Origin: an uncultured Pseudorhodobacter sp.
GTDB lineage: Bacteria; Pseudomonadota; Alphaproteobacteria; Rhodobacterales; Rhodobacteraceae
Length of the DNA stretch: 35,245 bases
Assembly (NCBI GenBank): GCA_913062925.1
Contig: CAJXWJ010000036.1
Location: forward strand, 1 to 35,245
Direction of reading: 5' to 3'
Position numbers and translations under genes: made by a program. Shown in pieces: positions 1 through 7,989 of this stretch. Below the pieces are notes generated by a model. The model searched no databases, was not told the origin of the DNA, and was given only the letters and a program-made list of their open reading frames with translations. Within the stretch, counting starts at the first letter, position 1. Every line of letters starts with the position of its first letter.

Positions 1-67
1 TCAAGCAGAAGACGGCAGAGGAGATAAGTCGAGGGGACTGGAGTGCAGACGTGTGGTCGTCCGATCT
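1..67 (+). other. Illumina P7 adapter with 8-nt index (sequencing artefact)
   Basis: Bases 2-25 align without gaps to the 24-nt Illumina P7 flow-cell oligo (starts CAAGCAGAAGACGGCA). Bases 26-33 (AAGTCGAG) sit where the i7 index belongs. Bases 34-67 align without gaps to the 34-nt TruSeq read-2 primer segment ending CCGATCT. There are six mismatches, at 18, 20, 35, 45, 56 and 59, and in every one the window has G where the adapter has T or C. Substitution toward G is typical of dark cycles on two-colour Illumina instruments. This is uncut adapter joined to the contig end, not genomic DNA. Confidence 0.97.
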
Positions 68-211
68 GTGGTGGTGGGCAAGCCCACATTCTATCAGCGC
101 GCGGGCTTTGTTTTTGGCGGCATGCAAACGCCCTATCCGGCAGAGCTGGTGGGGGTGTTTGGCGGCACCGGCTGTGCTGCGGTCTACCCCGCGGCATTTG
201 ACGGGATCTAG
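68..211 (+). CDS. C-terminal fragment of a probable GNAT N-acetyltransferase (5' end missing)
   Basis: An open frame runs from the adapter junction to TAG at 209-211 and gives 47 residues. The start, VVVGKPTFYQRAGF, resembles the final motif of GNAT acetyltransferases of the YhbS type, where a V-G-x-P-x-Y/F-Y-x-R-x-G-F stretch precedes the last strand. The rest (GGMQTPYPAELVGVFGG and on) fits the family's C-terminal tail. The acetyl-CoA binding motif lies outside the contig, so the assignment rests on this tail only. The gene is truncated by the assembly end and adapter, not by a mutation. A small GC-rich hairpin (216-228) follows the stop codon, without a T-run. Substrate unknown. Confidence 0.5.
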   Translation: MVVGKPTFYQRAGFVFGGMQTPYPAELVGVFGGTGCAAVYPAAFDGI

Positions 212-301
212 CGGCGCGGCTTCGCCGCAAGAGGGGAGCGCTTGCGCGCGGTGGGCGCCCGGTGCAGCCTATGGCACAACGACAGCGCGAGGGAGAGGCT
301 G

Positions 302-1117
302 ATGGCTTTGGCGATCTGGACGGCGCTGGCGATGCTGGCTTTTGCTGGCAACTCGATCTTGACCCGCATGGCGGTGGGGGCGGGGGCGATTGATGCGCAA
401 AGTTTCGCGCTGATCCGGCTGGTGTCGGGGGCCTTTATGTTGGCGCTGGTGATGCTGTGGCGCAAGCGGCAATGGCCCGCGCTGCGCGGTCGGGGGCCGG
501 CGGTTCTGGGGCTTTTGGTCTATTTGTTCGGCTTTTCCGCTGCCTATGTCAGCCTAAGCGCGGGCACTGGCGCTTTGATCTTGTTTGGCATGGTGCAGGT
601 GACGATGTTTGCGGGCGCGCTTTTGGCGGGTGAGGCGGTGGCGGCCAAGCGCTGGGCTGGGGCGGGGTTGGCTTTGGCCGGATTGGTGGTTTTGCTGGCG
701 CCAAAGCTGGTTTTGGGTGGGCTGTGGCCGATGCTTGCGATGACGGCGGCGGGTGTGGGCTGGGGGATTTATTCGCTGGCTGGACGGCGGGCGGGTGATC
801 CCTTGGCGGCGACGGCGGCGAATTTTGTGCTGGCGGTGCCGGTGGCGGCGCTGATCTGGGCGGTCTGGGGCGGTGGCGATTGGCTGCCGCGCGGGGTTGG
901 TCTTGCGGTGTTGTCGGGGGCTGTGACCTCGGGTTTGGGCTATGCGCTGTGGTATAGGGTGCTGCCGCAGCTGGGGGCCTCGCGTGCGGCGGTGGCGCAG
1001 CTGACGGTGCCGGTGCTTGCGGCGACGGCGGGGCTGGCGCTGGGCGAGCCGATTGGGCTGCGCTTTGCGATCTCGGCGCTTTTGGTGTTGGGCGGTGTGG
1101 CTTTGGCCAGCCGCTAA
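302..1117 (+). CDS. DMT superfamily permease (EamA family)
   Basis: This is a 271-residue, very hydrophobic protein of the drug/metabolite transporter superfamily, located in the inner membrane. It has the two tandem EamA repeats of the family (roughly residues 5-125 and 135-270) and about nine to ten hydrophobic segments separated by short Arg-rich loops such as MLWRKRQW. Full-length members have 280-300 residues, so this one is compact but complete. The frame is open further upstream to 242, but ATG 302 follows GGGAGAG and starts directly in the first membrane segment, so it is preferred. It probably exports a small metabolite or amino acid; the substrate cannot be read from sequence. Its TAA overlaps the stop codon of the convergent GNAT gene by four bases (CTAA, 1114-1117). 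Confidence 0.85.
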   Translation: MALAIWTALAMLAFAGNSILTRMAVGAGAIDAQSFALIRLVSGAFMLALVMLWRKRQWPALRGRGPAVLGLLVYLFGFSAAYVSLSAGTGALILFGMVQVTMFAGALLAGEAVAAKRWAGAGLALAGLVVLLAPKLVLGGLWPMLAMTAAGVGWGIYSLAGRRAGDPLAATAANFVLAVPVAALIWAVWGGGDWLPRGVGLAVLSGAVTSGLGYALWYRVLPQLGASRAAVAQLTVPVLAATAGLALGEPIGLRFAISALLVLGGVALASR

Positions 1118-1602
1118 AGCGCCTTATGCAGACGCCGCAGGGTTTTTGTGACGCCGCCATCGGTGTCAACGCGGCTTAGGCCAGTGTCGGCAAAGCCATG
1201 ACGCTGCCAAAAAGTGCGGCCCTTGGGGTTGGTGTCAAGCACGCCCAGATAGATATTGCTGCAGCCTTTCGCCCGTGCGCGCGCCAGAACCTCGGCCAGC
1301 AGCGCCGCACCCATGCCTTGGCCGCGCGCCCAATCGGCAAACATCATCTGGCCCAGATAGGCATCGCCCGCCGCTGGAAAGCCAAAGGACAGCTCGGCCA
1401 CGCCGGCAAGCTGCGCGCCCTGAAACAGGCCCAGACGCTGGCTTTGTGCGGGGTCGCAATTGGGCGGCGCATCGGTCATAAATTCTGTCGCCAAGGCTTC
1501 GGGATCAAAATCCAGCCGATCGAGCGCCCAATAATCGCTGGTGGCCTGATACATCTGCACCAGCGCTGCGCGATCTGCGGCAGGATCAAGCGGCCTGATC
1601 AT
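1114..1602 (-). CDS. GNAT family N-acetyltransferase
   Basis: This 162-residue cytoplasmic protein is a GNAT acetyltransferase, which transfers acetyl from acetyl-CoA to an amine. The pyrophosphate-binding loop R-G-Q-G-M-G is at residues 93-98, following strand AYLGQMMF, and the C-terminal FWQRHGF motif is at 131-137. Length is normal for the family. The frame is open further upstream, but ATG 1602 is favoured because it overlaps the TGA of the Nudix gene (ATGA, 1599-1602), which implies translational coupling. A GNAT-Nudix pair suggests a role in metabolite clean-up or antibiotic-like small-molecule modification, but no substrate is indicated. Confidence 0.85.
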   Translation of the reverse strand: MIRPLDPAADRAALVQMYQATSDYWALDRLDFDPEALATEFMTDAPPNCDPAQSQRLGLFQGAQLAGVAELSFGFPAAGDAYLGQMMFADWARGQGMGAALLAEVLARARAKGCSNIYLGVLDTNPKGRTFWQRHGFADTGLSRVDTDGGVTKTLRRLHKAL

Positions 1603-2051
1603 CGCACCATCACCTCGAGCGGATCGTAAAGCAGGCTTTGCCCCCAAGCGGCATCGGCAAGGCTATCGGGTTTGAAACGGATGCGGCCAAGGTCGAGATC
1701 ATCGCGCGAAAAGAACCGCCGCTGGGTGACCACGCCTTCGGGGTCGCGCCATTGCGGGTCGATCTCTCCGGCGGTGATGGTGCAGCGAAAGAACAGATCG
1801 ACCTGATGAAAGCCCGAAGCCGGATCGTAAAACTCGTTGATCAGCGCAGGCGCGCCCACGGCCACGCGCAGACCGGTTTCTTCATAGACCTCGCGCATCA
1901 GATTGTCAGGCAGCGAGGCCCCCGATTCCACGCCACCGCCCGGCGCGCACCACAGATCAGACCGCCCGCCCGGATAGGCATTGACCAAAAGCAGCCGATC
2001 CTGATGCAGGATCAGCGCGCGGGTCGCAAGGCGTGTGGGGCGTTTTGACAT
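1599..2051 (-). CDS. Nudix hydrolase with variant Nudix box
   Basis: This 150-residue Nudix family protein hydrolyses a nucleoside diphosphate linked to another moiety, using divalent metal. The Nudix box spans residues 39-61: G39, then R53-E54-V-Y-E57-E58-T-G60-L61, which keeps the REUxEExGU metal-binding core. The Glu expected in the G-x5-E part is Ala45 (GGVESGAS), an atypical substitution. N-terminal strand LATRALILHQDRLLLV and the W-C-A-P-G-G-G entry to the box are typical. It is translationally coupled to the downstream GNAT gene by ATGA. A 39-bp spacer with a GC hairpin (2067-2085) separates it from the DMT gene upstream on the same strand. Substrate unknown. Confidence 0.85.
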   Translation of the reverse strand: MSKRPTRLATRALILHQDRLLLVNAYPGGRSDLWCAPGGGVESGASLPDNLMREVYEETGLRVAVGAPALINEFYDPASGFHQVDLFFRCTITAGEIDPQWRDPEGVVTQRRFFSRDDLDLGRIRFKPDSLADAAWGQSLLYDPLEVMVR

Positions 2052-2090
2052 GGGCCTAAGCTGATCTGACCGCCCGCGCGGGTCAAGGGC

Positions 2091-2984
2091 TTATGCAGCG
2101 CGCGCCAAAGTTTGCAGCCTGCGCTCTGACCACAAAAGATAAAGCGATCCGGCCAAAATCAGCAAAATCCCCAGCCAATAGCTGCCTTCGGGGGCGAAAT
2201 TCAGCACCAGCCAACTGACGAAGATATTTGAGAACAATTTCAAATCATCAAAGGGCTGCACAAAGCCCGCATCGGCATTGGCATAGGCCAGCGTCAGAAA
2301 ATGCTGCGCGCCATACATGATGACACCGCCCAGCAGCAGCAGCGCCAAGATCTGCCCCGTTGGCAGCTCGAACCCCGCTTGCAGCGAAAACAGCCCGTTT
2401 ACTGGCGCGATCAGCACCAAAAGCCACATGGTGATCGCGGTTTGCGGCTCGTCTTGCGTCAGGCGCTTGGTGATCAGCGAAGCCCCGCCCCAGCAGATCG
2501 CGGCGGCCAGCGGGTAAAGCGTGGCAAGCGTCAGCGCCCCCTCCCATGGCCGCAGCAAGATCATCGCGCCCGAAAACCCCAGCGCCGCCGCGATCCAGCG
2601 GTTGGCCCCGACGCGTTCGCGCAGCAAAACCGCCGCGCCAATCATCACGAAAAACGGCGAGGTCATCACCAAAGCCACCACATGCCAAGGCGCCATCCCC
2701 GAGGCGAAAGCTTGGGTAAAGGCCTGCACCCCCAGCACCGACAGCAAAATCCGCGCGCCGTGCAGCAGCGGGTGACGCGTCTTCATCCGCGACAGCCCCT
2801 GCCGCCAGATGAAGGGGGCCGAGAACACCATCGCGATGGCATATTGCCAAAATGCATCCGATTGCGGCTTGAACCCCATTTTATAGGTCACGGTCCAAGT
2901 GATCGCATTGGCCGCCGCAAAGGCGATGCCCGCCAGCACCATGAACAGCGCGCCGCGCAGGGGGGATGGGCTGGGCTCTGACAT
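2091..2984 (-). CDS. DMT family transporter (EamA), downstream of purK
   Basis: This 297-residue integral inner-membrane protein has two EamA repeats (about residues 8-140 and 155-290) and ten predicted hydrophobic helices, the normal DMT layout. It is a different subfamily from the permease at 302. Arg-bearing motifs such as LLRERVG and SLITKRLTQ lie at the usual cytoplasmic loops. The frame extends into purK, but ATG 2984 is preceded by AAGGA at good spacing and begins just before the first helix. It follows purK after 34 bp on the same strand, so it may be co-transcribed with purEK. Substrate cannot be inferred; the location beside purine genes is only suggestive. Confidence 0.85.
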   Translation of the reverse strand: MSEPSPSPLRGALFMVLAGIAFAAANAITWTVTYKMGFKPQSDAFWQYAIAMVFSAPFIWRQGLSRMKTRHPLLHGARILLSVLGVQAFTQAFASGMAPWHVVALVMTSPFFVMIGAAVLLRERVGANRWIAAALGFSGAMILLRPWEGALTLATLYPLAAAICWGGASLITKRLTQDEPQTAITMWLLVLIAPVNGLFSLQAGFELPTGQILALLLLGGVIMYGAQHFLTLAYANADAGFVQPFDDLKLFSNIFVSWLVLNFAPEGSYWLGILLILAGSLYLLWSERRLQTLARAA

Positions 2985-3018
2985 CGCTTTGGTCCTTGGG
3001 TTTGAGGGCGGGCTTGGT

Positions 3019-4089
3019 TCAGCCCTTGCGCACCACGCGGTTGACATGGCCCATCTTGCGGCCCGGCCGCGCCTCGGCCTTGCCATAAAGATGCAGGGCG
3101 GCGTCATTTTCGCGCAGGATCTGCGGCAGACGATCAATGTCATCGCCGATCAGGTTTTCCATCACCACATCGGAATGGCGCGCGCCATCGCCCAAAGGCA
3201 GGCCTGCGACCGCGCGGATATGTTGTTCGAACTGATCGACCGCACAGCCGTTCTGGGTCCAATGGCCAGAATTATGCACCCGCGGCGCGATTTCATTGAC
3301 GATCAGCCCCTTGGCGGTGACGAAAATCTCGACCCCCATGACGCCGACATAATCCAGCGCGTTTAAAATCCGCGCCGCCAGCAAAATCGCATCCGAGCGC
3401 TGCGCAGGCGTCAGGCGTGCGGGCAGGGTGGTGGTGTGCAAAATGCCGCTGCGGTGCACATTCTCGCCCGGATCATAGCAGGCCACCGATTGATCGAGCC
3501 CGCGCGCGGCGATGACCGAAACCTCGTGGCTAAAGTCGATAAAGCCTTCCAAGACCGAAGGCGCGCCGTTCATGCTGGCAAAAGCCGCCTCGGTATCTTC
3601 GGGCGAGGTCAGCCGTGCCTGGCCCTTGCCGTCATAGCCAAGCCGCGTGGTCTTCAGGATCGACGGCGTGCCAATCTCGGCCACCGCAGCCGCCATTTCG
3701 GCAGCCGTATTTACGGCGCGGTAGGGCGCGCAGGTTAGGCCCAGCCCGGTCAGAAAGTCTTTTTCCAGAATGCGGTCTTGCGCAATCGCCAGCGCGCGGC
3801 GGTTGGGGCGAATGGGGCGCAGCGCTTCCAGCAGATCAAGGGCTGCGGTGGGGATGTTTTCAAACTCATAGGTGATCACATCCACCGTTTCGGCAAAAGC
3901 CGTCAGGGCGGCCGCATCGTCATAGCTGGCCGTGGTCAGCGCATGGGCGACATCGGCGGCAGGCGGGTTGGCGCTTGGCTCGAAAATATGGCTGCGATAG
4001 CCCAGCCGTGCGGCTGCAACCGACAGCATCCGGCCCAATTGACCGCCGCCCAAAATCCCGATCGTCGCACCAAGCGGCAGGCTATTCAT
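3019..4089 (-). CDS. purK: N5-carboxyaminoimidazole ribonucleotide synthase PurK
   Basis: PurK is the ATP-grasp enzyme that carboxylates 5-aminoimidazole ribonucleotide with bicarbonate and ATP to give N5-CAIR in de novo purine synthesis. The 356-residue length is normal. The N-terminal signature [12 protein letters not shown] is near residue 10. ATP-grasp core elements follow, including [15 protein letters not shown] (about 150-165) and the metal/ATP site [14 protein letters not shown] (about 265-280). ATG 4089 is chosen over more upstream starts because it opens directly onto the Rossmann-like motif. It overlaps the end of purE by 8 bp, so the two are translationally coupled and form one operon. 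Confidence 0.97.
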   Translation of the reverse strand: MNSLPLGATIGILGGGQLGRMLSVAAARLGYRSHIFEPSANPPAADVAHALTTASYDDAAALTAFAETVDVITYEFENIPTAALDLLEALRPIRPNRRALAIAQDRILEKDFLTGLGLTCAPYRAVNTAAEMAAAVAEIGTPSILKTTRLGYDGKGQARLTSPEDTEAAFASMNGAPSVLEGFIDFSHEVSVIAARGLDQSVACYDPGENVHRSGILHTTTLPARLTPAQRSDAILLAARILNALDYVGVMGVEIFVTAKGLIVNEIAPRVHNSGHWTQNGCAVDQFEQHIRAVAGLPLGDGARHSDVVMENLIGDDIDRLPQILRENDAALHLYGKAEARPGRKMGHVNRVVRKG

Positions 4090-4564
4090 CTTTCGGCTCC
4101 TCTGGGATCGAGGCGGAAAGTGCCTCGCGCCATGCGTCAAGCCTCGCGGCAAGCGCCGGGTCTTGCAGCGCCAAAATCCCCGCAGCCATCAGCCCGGCAT
4201 TGGCAGCCCCCGCAGCGCCAATGGCCATGGTGGCCACCGGAAAGCCCTTGGGCATCTGCAAAATCGAATAAAGACTGTCGACGCCCGACAGTGCCTTGGT
4301 CAAAACCGGCACGCCGATCACCGGCACGCGGGTTTTGCTGGCCATCATGCCGGGCAAATGCGCCGCCCCGCCCGCGCCTGCGATAATCACCTGCACCCGA
4401 CCCGCTGCGGCCTTGCCATAAGCCCAAAGCCGATCCGGCGTGCGATGCGCCGAGACGATCTTGGTTTCATAAGAAATGCCCAGCTGATCCAAAATCAGCG
4501 CGGCTTCTTTCATCGTTGGCCAATCCGATTGGCTTCCCATGATGATCCCGACATCGACCTTCAT
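4082..4564 (-). CDS. purE: N5-carboxyaminoimidazole ribonucleotide mutase PurE
   Basis: Class I PurE moves the carboxylate of N5-CAIR to C4 of the ring, giving CAIR, the step after PurK. The protein has 160 residues, as usual. Visible motifs are the phosphate/ribose site GSQSDWPTM near residues 9-17, the catalytic-His segment [10 protein letters not shown] (about 38-47) and [11 protein letters not shown] (about 63-73). ATG 4564 follows GGAGAG and begins immediately before the first strand, so the longer frame to 4597 is not used. purE is first and purK second in the operon, on the minus strand, with an 8-bp overlap. Confidence 0.97.
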   Translation of the reverse strand: MKVDVGIIMGSQSDWPTMKEAALILDQLGISYETKIVSAHRTPDRLWAYGKAAAGRVQVIIAGAGGAAHLPGMMASKTRVPVIGVPVLTKALSGVDSLYSILQMPKGFPVATMAIGAAGAANAGLMAAGILALQDPALAARLDAWREALSASIPEEPKDE

Positions 4565-4634
4565 ATCGCTCTCCGCGTTGTTCTTGGCCCGTGTCATATC
4601 GAAAAGGGCCGCAGAGGCAAGGAAAAGCAGGGAT

Positions 4635-4853
4635 TCAGGCGATGATATTGGGGATCAGCTTGTCTTCGATGCGGGTGATCTGGTCTTTCAGCGCCAGCTT
4701 TTGCTTTTTCAGCCGCCGTAAGGTCAGCACATCGGGCCGGCCCAAGGTTTCCAGCGCATGCACGGCCTCGTCCAGATCGCGATGCTCGCGCTGAAGCACA
4801 GCCAGCTTCACGCGCAGCAGATCGTCAAAGTTCATTTCGGGCGAGGCATTCAT
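4635..4853 (-). CDS. DUF465/YdcH family small protein
   Basis: This 72-residue, highly charged helical protein matches the YdcH/DUF465 family: a repetitive helix with [18 protein letters not shown] in the middle and the C-terminal [19 protein letters not shown]. It would form a small coiled coil, is cytosolic and has no assigned biochemical role. The start could be 4853 or the internal Met at 4835; the longer form is given because related proteins carry a short N-terminal extension ahead of the helix. It lies upstream of purE on the same strand with a 70-bp gap, so a shared transcript is possible but not shown. The region 4854-5047 separates it from the divergent heat-shock gene. Confidence 0.85.
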   Translation of the reverse strand: MNASPEMNFDDLLRVKLAVLQREHRDLDEAVHALETLGRPDVLTLRRLKKQKLALKDQITRIEDKLIPNIIA

Positions 4854-4959
4854 AGCGAAGGGGATCCAGTCTTGCTGTCAGTTTGCAGGATACAGTGATT
4901 CGCAGGCCTCGTGGGTAAAATTCGCACGGTAATTGATGTTTTTCTTGCAATTGCTTGCT

Positions 4960-4990
4960 CTTGCGGTCGCGCGGGCCTGCCCCCATATTT
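4960..4990 (+). promoter_or_regulatory. Candidate RpoH-type heat-shock promoter of the hsp20 gene
   Basis: CTTG at 4960-4963 is followed after 17 bases by CCCCATATT at 4981-4989. This resembles the sigma-32 consensus (CTTG... and a C-rich CCCCAT -10) and the alphaproteobacterial RpoH form with a 17-18 nt spacer. Transcription would start near 4996, about 50 nt before the ATG at 5048. The same arrangement with identical spacing occurs ahead of ubiK. Reading by eye only. Confidence 0.55.
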
Positions 4991-5047
4991 GGAACACGGG
5001 TGCCGCAGCATGGGCCCGCATATGTCGCTTTTTGAAAGGACATCGTT

Positions 5048-5461
5048 ATGACGAAACTTACCTTTGGGGCGCATCCCTTTCTTTTGGGCTTTGAACAGCT
5101 TGAACGTCTGGTCGAGCGCACTGCAAAAACCGCTTCGGAAGGCTATCCGCCGTTTAACATCGAGGCGACTTCGGACCACACCTACCGCATCACTTTGGCC
5201 GTGGCGGGGTTTCGCGACGAAGATCTGTCGATCACGGTCGAAGATCGGCAATTGGTGGTGCGCGGCCGTCAAGGCGAAGACACCAGTGACCGCGTTTTCC
5301 TGCATCGCGGCATTGCGGCGCGGGCATTTCAGCGCTCTTTCGTGTTGGCGGATGGGGTCGAGGTGGCAGGGGCCGATCTGGATCACGGCTTGTTGCACAT
5401 AGATCTGCGCCGCTCTTTGCCCGATACCATCGTTCAGACCATTCACATTGGCCGGAAATAG
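5048..5461 (+). CDS. Small heat-shock protein, Hsp20 / alpha-crystallin family
   Basis: This is a 137-residue IbpA-like holdase that binds unfolding proteins in the cytoplasm and keeps them refoldable. The alpha-crystallin domain covers about residues 33-128, from PFNIEATSDHTYRITLAVAGF to ADLDHGLLHIDLRR; the G-L-L there takes the place of the family's G-V-L motif. The C-terminal I-H-I (I-x-I) used for oligomer contacts is present just before the final GRK. Start ATG 5048 follows GAAAGGAC. A heat-shock-like promoter lies 50-90 bases upstream. The DUF1150 gene follows 6-9 bp downstream, a pairing I know from other Rhodobacteraceae, so the two are probably one operon. Confidence 0.93.
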   Translation: MTKLTFGAHPFLLGFEQLERLVERTAKTASEGYPPFNIEATSDHTYRITLAVAGFRDEDLSITVEDRQLVVRGRQGEDTSDRVFLHRGIAARAFQRSFVLADGVEVAGADLDHGLLHIDLRRSLPDTIVQTIHIGRK

Positions 5462-5470
5462 GAGGCTATG

Positions 5471-5698
5471 ATGAACGTCGCATATGATGCTTTGCCCGCA
5501 GGTGCCGACCGCATCGTTTATGTCCGCCCTGTCGCCGTTTCTGGCCTGCCCGAAGAGCTGAAAGTAAAAATGGCCGGTGCGACAACCGTCTATTCTGTCC
5601 ACAGCCAAGATGGCGAGCCTTTGGCCTTGGTGGCCAATCGCGATTTGGCCTTCAGCCTTGCGCGTCAGAACGACTTTGCCCCCGTCAACGCGCATTAG
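5471..5698 (+). CDS. DUF1150 family protein
   Basis: This 75-residue small protein matches DUF1150: the core IVYVRPVAVSGLPEEL, then a short segment VYSVHSQDGEPLALV and NRDLAFSLARQND at the end, the pattern of this alphaproteobacterial family. Function is not known; linkage to hsp20 suggests a stress or proteostasis role (inference). Two ATG codons are adjacent at 5468 and 5471. The ribosome-binding site GGAGG at 5461-5465 leaves only 2 nt to the first but 5 nt to the second, so 5471 is chosen. No signal peptide or membrane segment is seen. Confidence 0.85.
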   Translation: MNVAYDALPAGADRIVYVRPVAVSGLPEELKVKMAGATTVYSVHSQDGEPLALVANRDLAFSLARQNDFAPVNAH

Positions 5699-5733
5699 TG
5701 CGGGGCTGTCGGCCTATAACTTTGGTTGCACTA

Positions 5734-5789
5734 AGGGCTTTGGCCCTGCTGGTTTATAGACAGCCCCCGTGGCCACGGCCTAGGGGCTG
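5734..5789. other. Palindromic intergenic segment before cytochrome b561
   Basis: Two structures lie side by side: AGGGC-TTTG-GCCCT (5734-5747), then CAGCCCC (5761-5767) paired with GGGGCTG (5783-5789) enclosing the perfect palindrome CCGTGGCCACGG (5767-5778). No T-run follows, so this is a weak case for an intrinsic terminator of the hsp20-DUF1150 unit; a protein-binding site is equally possible. Confidence 0.35.
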
Positions 5790-5835
5790 GCGCTAGAAGC
5801 CAAGTTTTCTCGCGTCGCATCAAGGATATAGACCG

Positions 5836-6309
5836 ATGACCAAATCTTACTCTGCGTTGCAAATTGCCCTGCATTGGGCGATTGCTGTGCTTATTGCCGC
5901 AAATTACCTGATCAGCGACGACATGGAGCGCGATTTTGACGCCGCTCTGGGTGGGGCGGCGGTCAGTGATTGGACCGCCAGCTTTCATGTCTGGGTTGGG
6001 GTGTCTGTGCTGGTGCTGGCCTTGCTGCGGCTTTTGGTGCGGCAGATGTCAGGCGGTTGGCACGAGGTGGCCACCACTCTGGCCGACAAAGCCGCGCTTT
6101 GGGGTCACCGTGCGCTTTATGCGCTGATGGTTTTGGTGCCAACGTTGGGGGTGATCGCTTGGTTTGGCGGTATCGCGATTTCGGGCGACCTGCATGTGAT
6201 CGCGATGAATGCGATGATGCTGCTGGTGCTGGGCCATTCGGCGATGGCGCTTTATCATCAGTTTGTGGTCAAAGACGGCTTGCTGTTGAAGATGATGCGC
6301 CCGCGCTAA
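5836..6309 (+). CDS. Cytochrome b561 family di-heme membrane protein
   Basis: This 157-residue four-helix inner-membrane protein is of the bacterial cytochrome b561 (CybB/YodB) family, which moves electrons from quinol through two b hemes. Helices are near residues 8-25, 48-68, 92-114 and 118-142. Candidate axial histidines are His13 (in ALHWAI), His51 (SFHVWVG), His134 (LGHSAM) and His141 (YHQF), matching the spacing of the four heme ligands of E. coli CybB. Start ATG 5836 follows AAGGA. It is monocistronic by layout: a palindromic region lies upstream and a strong bidirectional terminator hairpin downstream, shared with convergent trxB. Confidence 0.9.
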   Translation: MTKSYSALQIALHWAIAVLIAANYLISDDMERDFDAALGGAAVSDWTASFHVWVGVSVLVLALLRLLVRQMSGGWHEVATTLADKAALWGHRALYALMVLVPTLGVIAWFGGIAISGDLHVIAMNAMMLLVLGHSAMALYHQFVVKDGLLLKMMRPR

Positions 6310-6313
6310 GGGG

Positions 6314-6339
6314 TTTGGGCCGCCCGCAAGCGGCCCAAA
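6314..6339. terminator. Bidirectional hairpin between cytochrome b561 and trxB
   Basis: TTTGGGCCGC (6314-6323) pairs perfectly with GCGGCCCAAA (6330-6339) across a 6-nt loop. The hairpin fills the 33-bp gap between convergent stop codons. The T/A ends of the stem give short U-runs in both directions, which fits a two-way intrinsic terminator. Confidence 0.75.
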
Positions 6340-6342
6340 GCT

Positions 6343-7284
6343 CTATTCCTGTTCGGCCAGAAAACGCTCGGCATCCAAGGCCGCCATGCAGCCCATGCCG
6401 GCGCTTGTGACGGCTTGGCGGTAGATGTGATCGGTCAAATCACCGGCCGCAAAGACGCCCGCAATCGCGGTGCGGGTCGATCCGGCTTCGACCTGCACAT
6501 AGCCGCCCGAATGCAGCGGCAGTTGGTCTTTCACCAGTTCCGAGGCTGGCGCGTGGCCGATGGCGACAAAAAAGCCTTCGCATGGCACGATCTTTTCTTC
6601 GCCCGTCAGCAGGTTGCGCGTCCTGACACCCGTCACCCCCAAGGGGGATTCGGTGCCGACCACCTCGGTGACTTCACTGTTCCACAGCATCTCGATCTTG
6701 GGGTGCTTGAACAAACGGTCCTGCATGATCTTTTCGGCCCGCAGCGTGTCGCGGCGGTGAATAAGCGTCACTTTCGAGGCAAAGTTGGTCAGAAACAGCG
6801 CCTCTTCCACCGCGGTATTGCCGCCGCCGATCACGGCGATTTCGCGGCCGCGATAGAAAAAGCCATCACAGGTGGCGCAGGCCGAAACGCCAAAGCCCTT
6901 GAACTTTTCCTCGGATGGCAGGCCCAGCCATTTTGCTTGCGCGCCCGTAGCCAAGATCACGGCATCCGCGGTGTAGGTGGTGCCAGAATCGGCCTGTGCC
7001 ACAAAGGGCCGCGCGCTCAGATCAAGGCTGGTGATGTAATCGCTGATCACTTCGGCGCCCATCGCCTCGGCATGGGCCTGCATGTTCACCATCAGATCGG
7101 GGCCCTGAATATGCTTTTCGCCGGGCCAGTTTTCGACCTCGGTCGTGATGGTCAACTGACCGCCGGGCTGCAAGCCTTGCACCAAGATCGGCTGCAACAT
7201 CGCGCGGGCCGAATAGACCGCCGCCGTATAGCCCGCAGGCCCCGAGCCGATAATCAGAACTTTGGTGTGACGGGTCTGGGTCAT
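6343..7284 (-). CDS. trxB: Thioredoxin-disulfide reductase TrxB
   Basis: TrxB reduces thioredoxin with NADPH through FAD and a redox disulfide in the cytoplasm. It has 313 residues, standard for the low-molecular-weight bacterial type. The FAD motif GSGPAGYT is at residues 13-20, the redox pair C136-A-T-C139 is in [10 protein letters not shown], the NADPH motif [10 protein letters not shown] is at 153-162, and the C-terminal FAD contact [10 protein letters not shown] is near 276-285. ATG 7284 follows GGAGAG and is preferred to longer frames. It is divergent from an Lrp/AsnC regulator, separated by 184 bp, an arrangement that may reflect regulation. Confidence 0.96.
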   Translation of the reverse strand: MTQTRHTKVLIIGSGPAGYTAAVYSARAMLQPILVQGLQPGGQLTITTEVENWPGEKHIQGPDLMVNMQAHAEAMGAEVISDYITSLDLSARPFVAQADSGTTYTADAVILATGAQAKWLGLPSEEKFKGFGVSACATCDGFFYRGREIAVIGGGNTAVEEALFLTNFASKVTLIHRRDTLRAEKIMQDRLFKHPKIEMLWNSEVTEVVGTESPLGVTGVRTRNLLTGEEKIVPCEGFFVAIGHAPASELVKDQLPLHSGGYVQVEAGSTRTAIAGVFAAGDLTDHIYRQAVTSAGMGCMAALDAERFLAEQE

Positions 7285-7415
7285 GGCGCTCTCCGATATC
7301 TGTTTGCACTGATATAAGCGCTGCGATCCAGCGGGGGAAGCCCTGCAAAGCAAGCCTGCTGCGGCGATAGGACGCTGAAGTTTTGCAAAGATTTTCGACA
7401 GCCCACGAAAGAATA

Positions 7416-7444
7416 TTGCGCAAATCTGGGGTTGGGCCTAGATA
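7416..7444 (+). promoter_or_regulatory. Candidate sigma-70 type promoter of the Lrp/AsnC gene
   Basis: TTGCGC (7416-7421) and TAGATA (7439-7444) are separated by exactly 17 nt, with the predicted start about 18 nt upstream of ATG 7469 and a GAAAAGGGGAAA ribosome-binding region between. The match is fair and by eye. Confidence 0.4.
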
Positions 7445-7468
7445 AAGGGTCAGAAAAGGGGAAACCAA

Positions 7469-7969
7469 ATGGCCGGAAATAAGCTTGATCCGATCGACCG
7501 CCGCATTCTTGCAGAATTGCAGGCGGACGGGCGGATGACCAACGTCGAGCTTGCCAGCCGTGTTGGCATCTCGGCCCCGCCCTGCCTGCGCCGTGTCCGC
7601 ACGCTGGAAGAGGCCGGCTACATCAAAGGCTATCACGCCGATATCGACAGCCGCGAGATGGGCTTTGAGGTGCAGGTTTTTGCGATGGTGCGGCTGCAAA
7701 GCCAAGCCGAAGCAGATCTGTCGACCTTTGAGGCGCGCTGCCGCGCTTGGCCCTTGGTGCGCGAATGCCATATGCTGAACGGCGAGATCGACTTTATCCT
7801 GAAATGCGTCGCCCCCGATCTTTCCAGCTTTCAGGCATTTTTGACCGAGCATCTGCTGAAGGCCGAGAATGTTGCCAATGTGAAAACCTCACTGGTGATC
7901 CGCTGCGCCAAAGATCAACCTGGTCTGCCCTTCGAGGTGCTGGAAGAGCGTCTGGCCAAGCAGGCCTAA
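7469..7969 (+). CDS. Lrp/AsnC family transcriptional regulator
   Basis: This 166-residue DNA-binding regulator has the two Lrp domains: an N-terminal AsnC-type winged helix-turn-helix (about residues 6-60, DRRILAELQADGRMTNVEL then SRVGISAPPCLRRVRTLEE) and a C-terminal RAM ligand-binding/oligomerisation domain (about 70-150, with FAMVRLQSQAE and the VRECHMLNGEIDFIL segment). Lrp-family proteins bind amino acids and act as octamers or dimers. It is transcribed divergently from trxB and followed by a long hairpin. Its ligand and targets are not visible here; autoregulation from the shared 184-bp region is likely from family behaviour. Confidence 0.93.
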   Translation: MAGNKLDPIDRRILAELQADGRMTNVELASRVGISAPPCLRRVRTLEEAGYIKGYHADIDSREMGFEVQVFAMVRLQSQAEADLSTFEARCRAWPLVRECHMLNGEIDFILKCVAPDLSSFQAFLTEHLLKAENVANVKTSLVIRCAKDQPGLPFEVLEERLAKQA

Positions 7970-7989
7970 ACGCCGCAGGAGCCTAAAAC

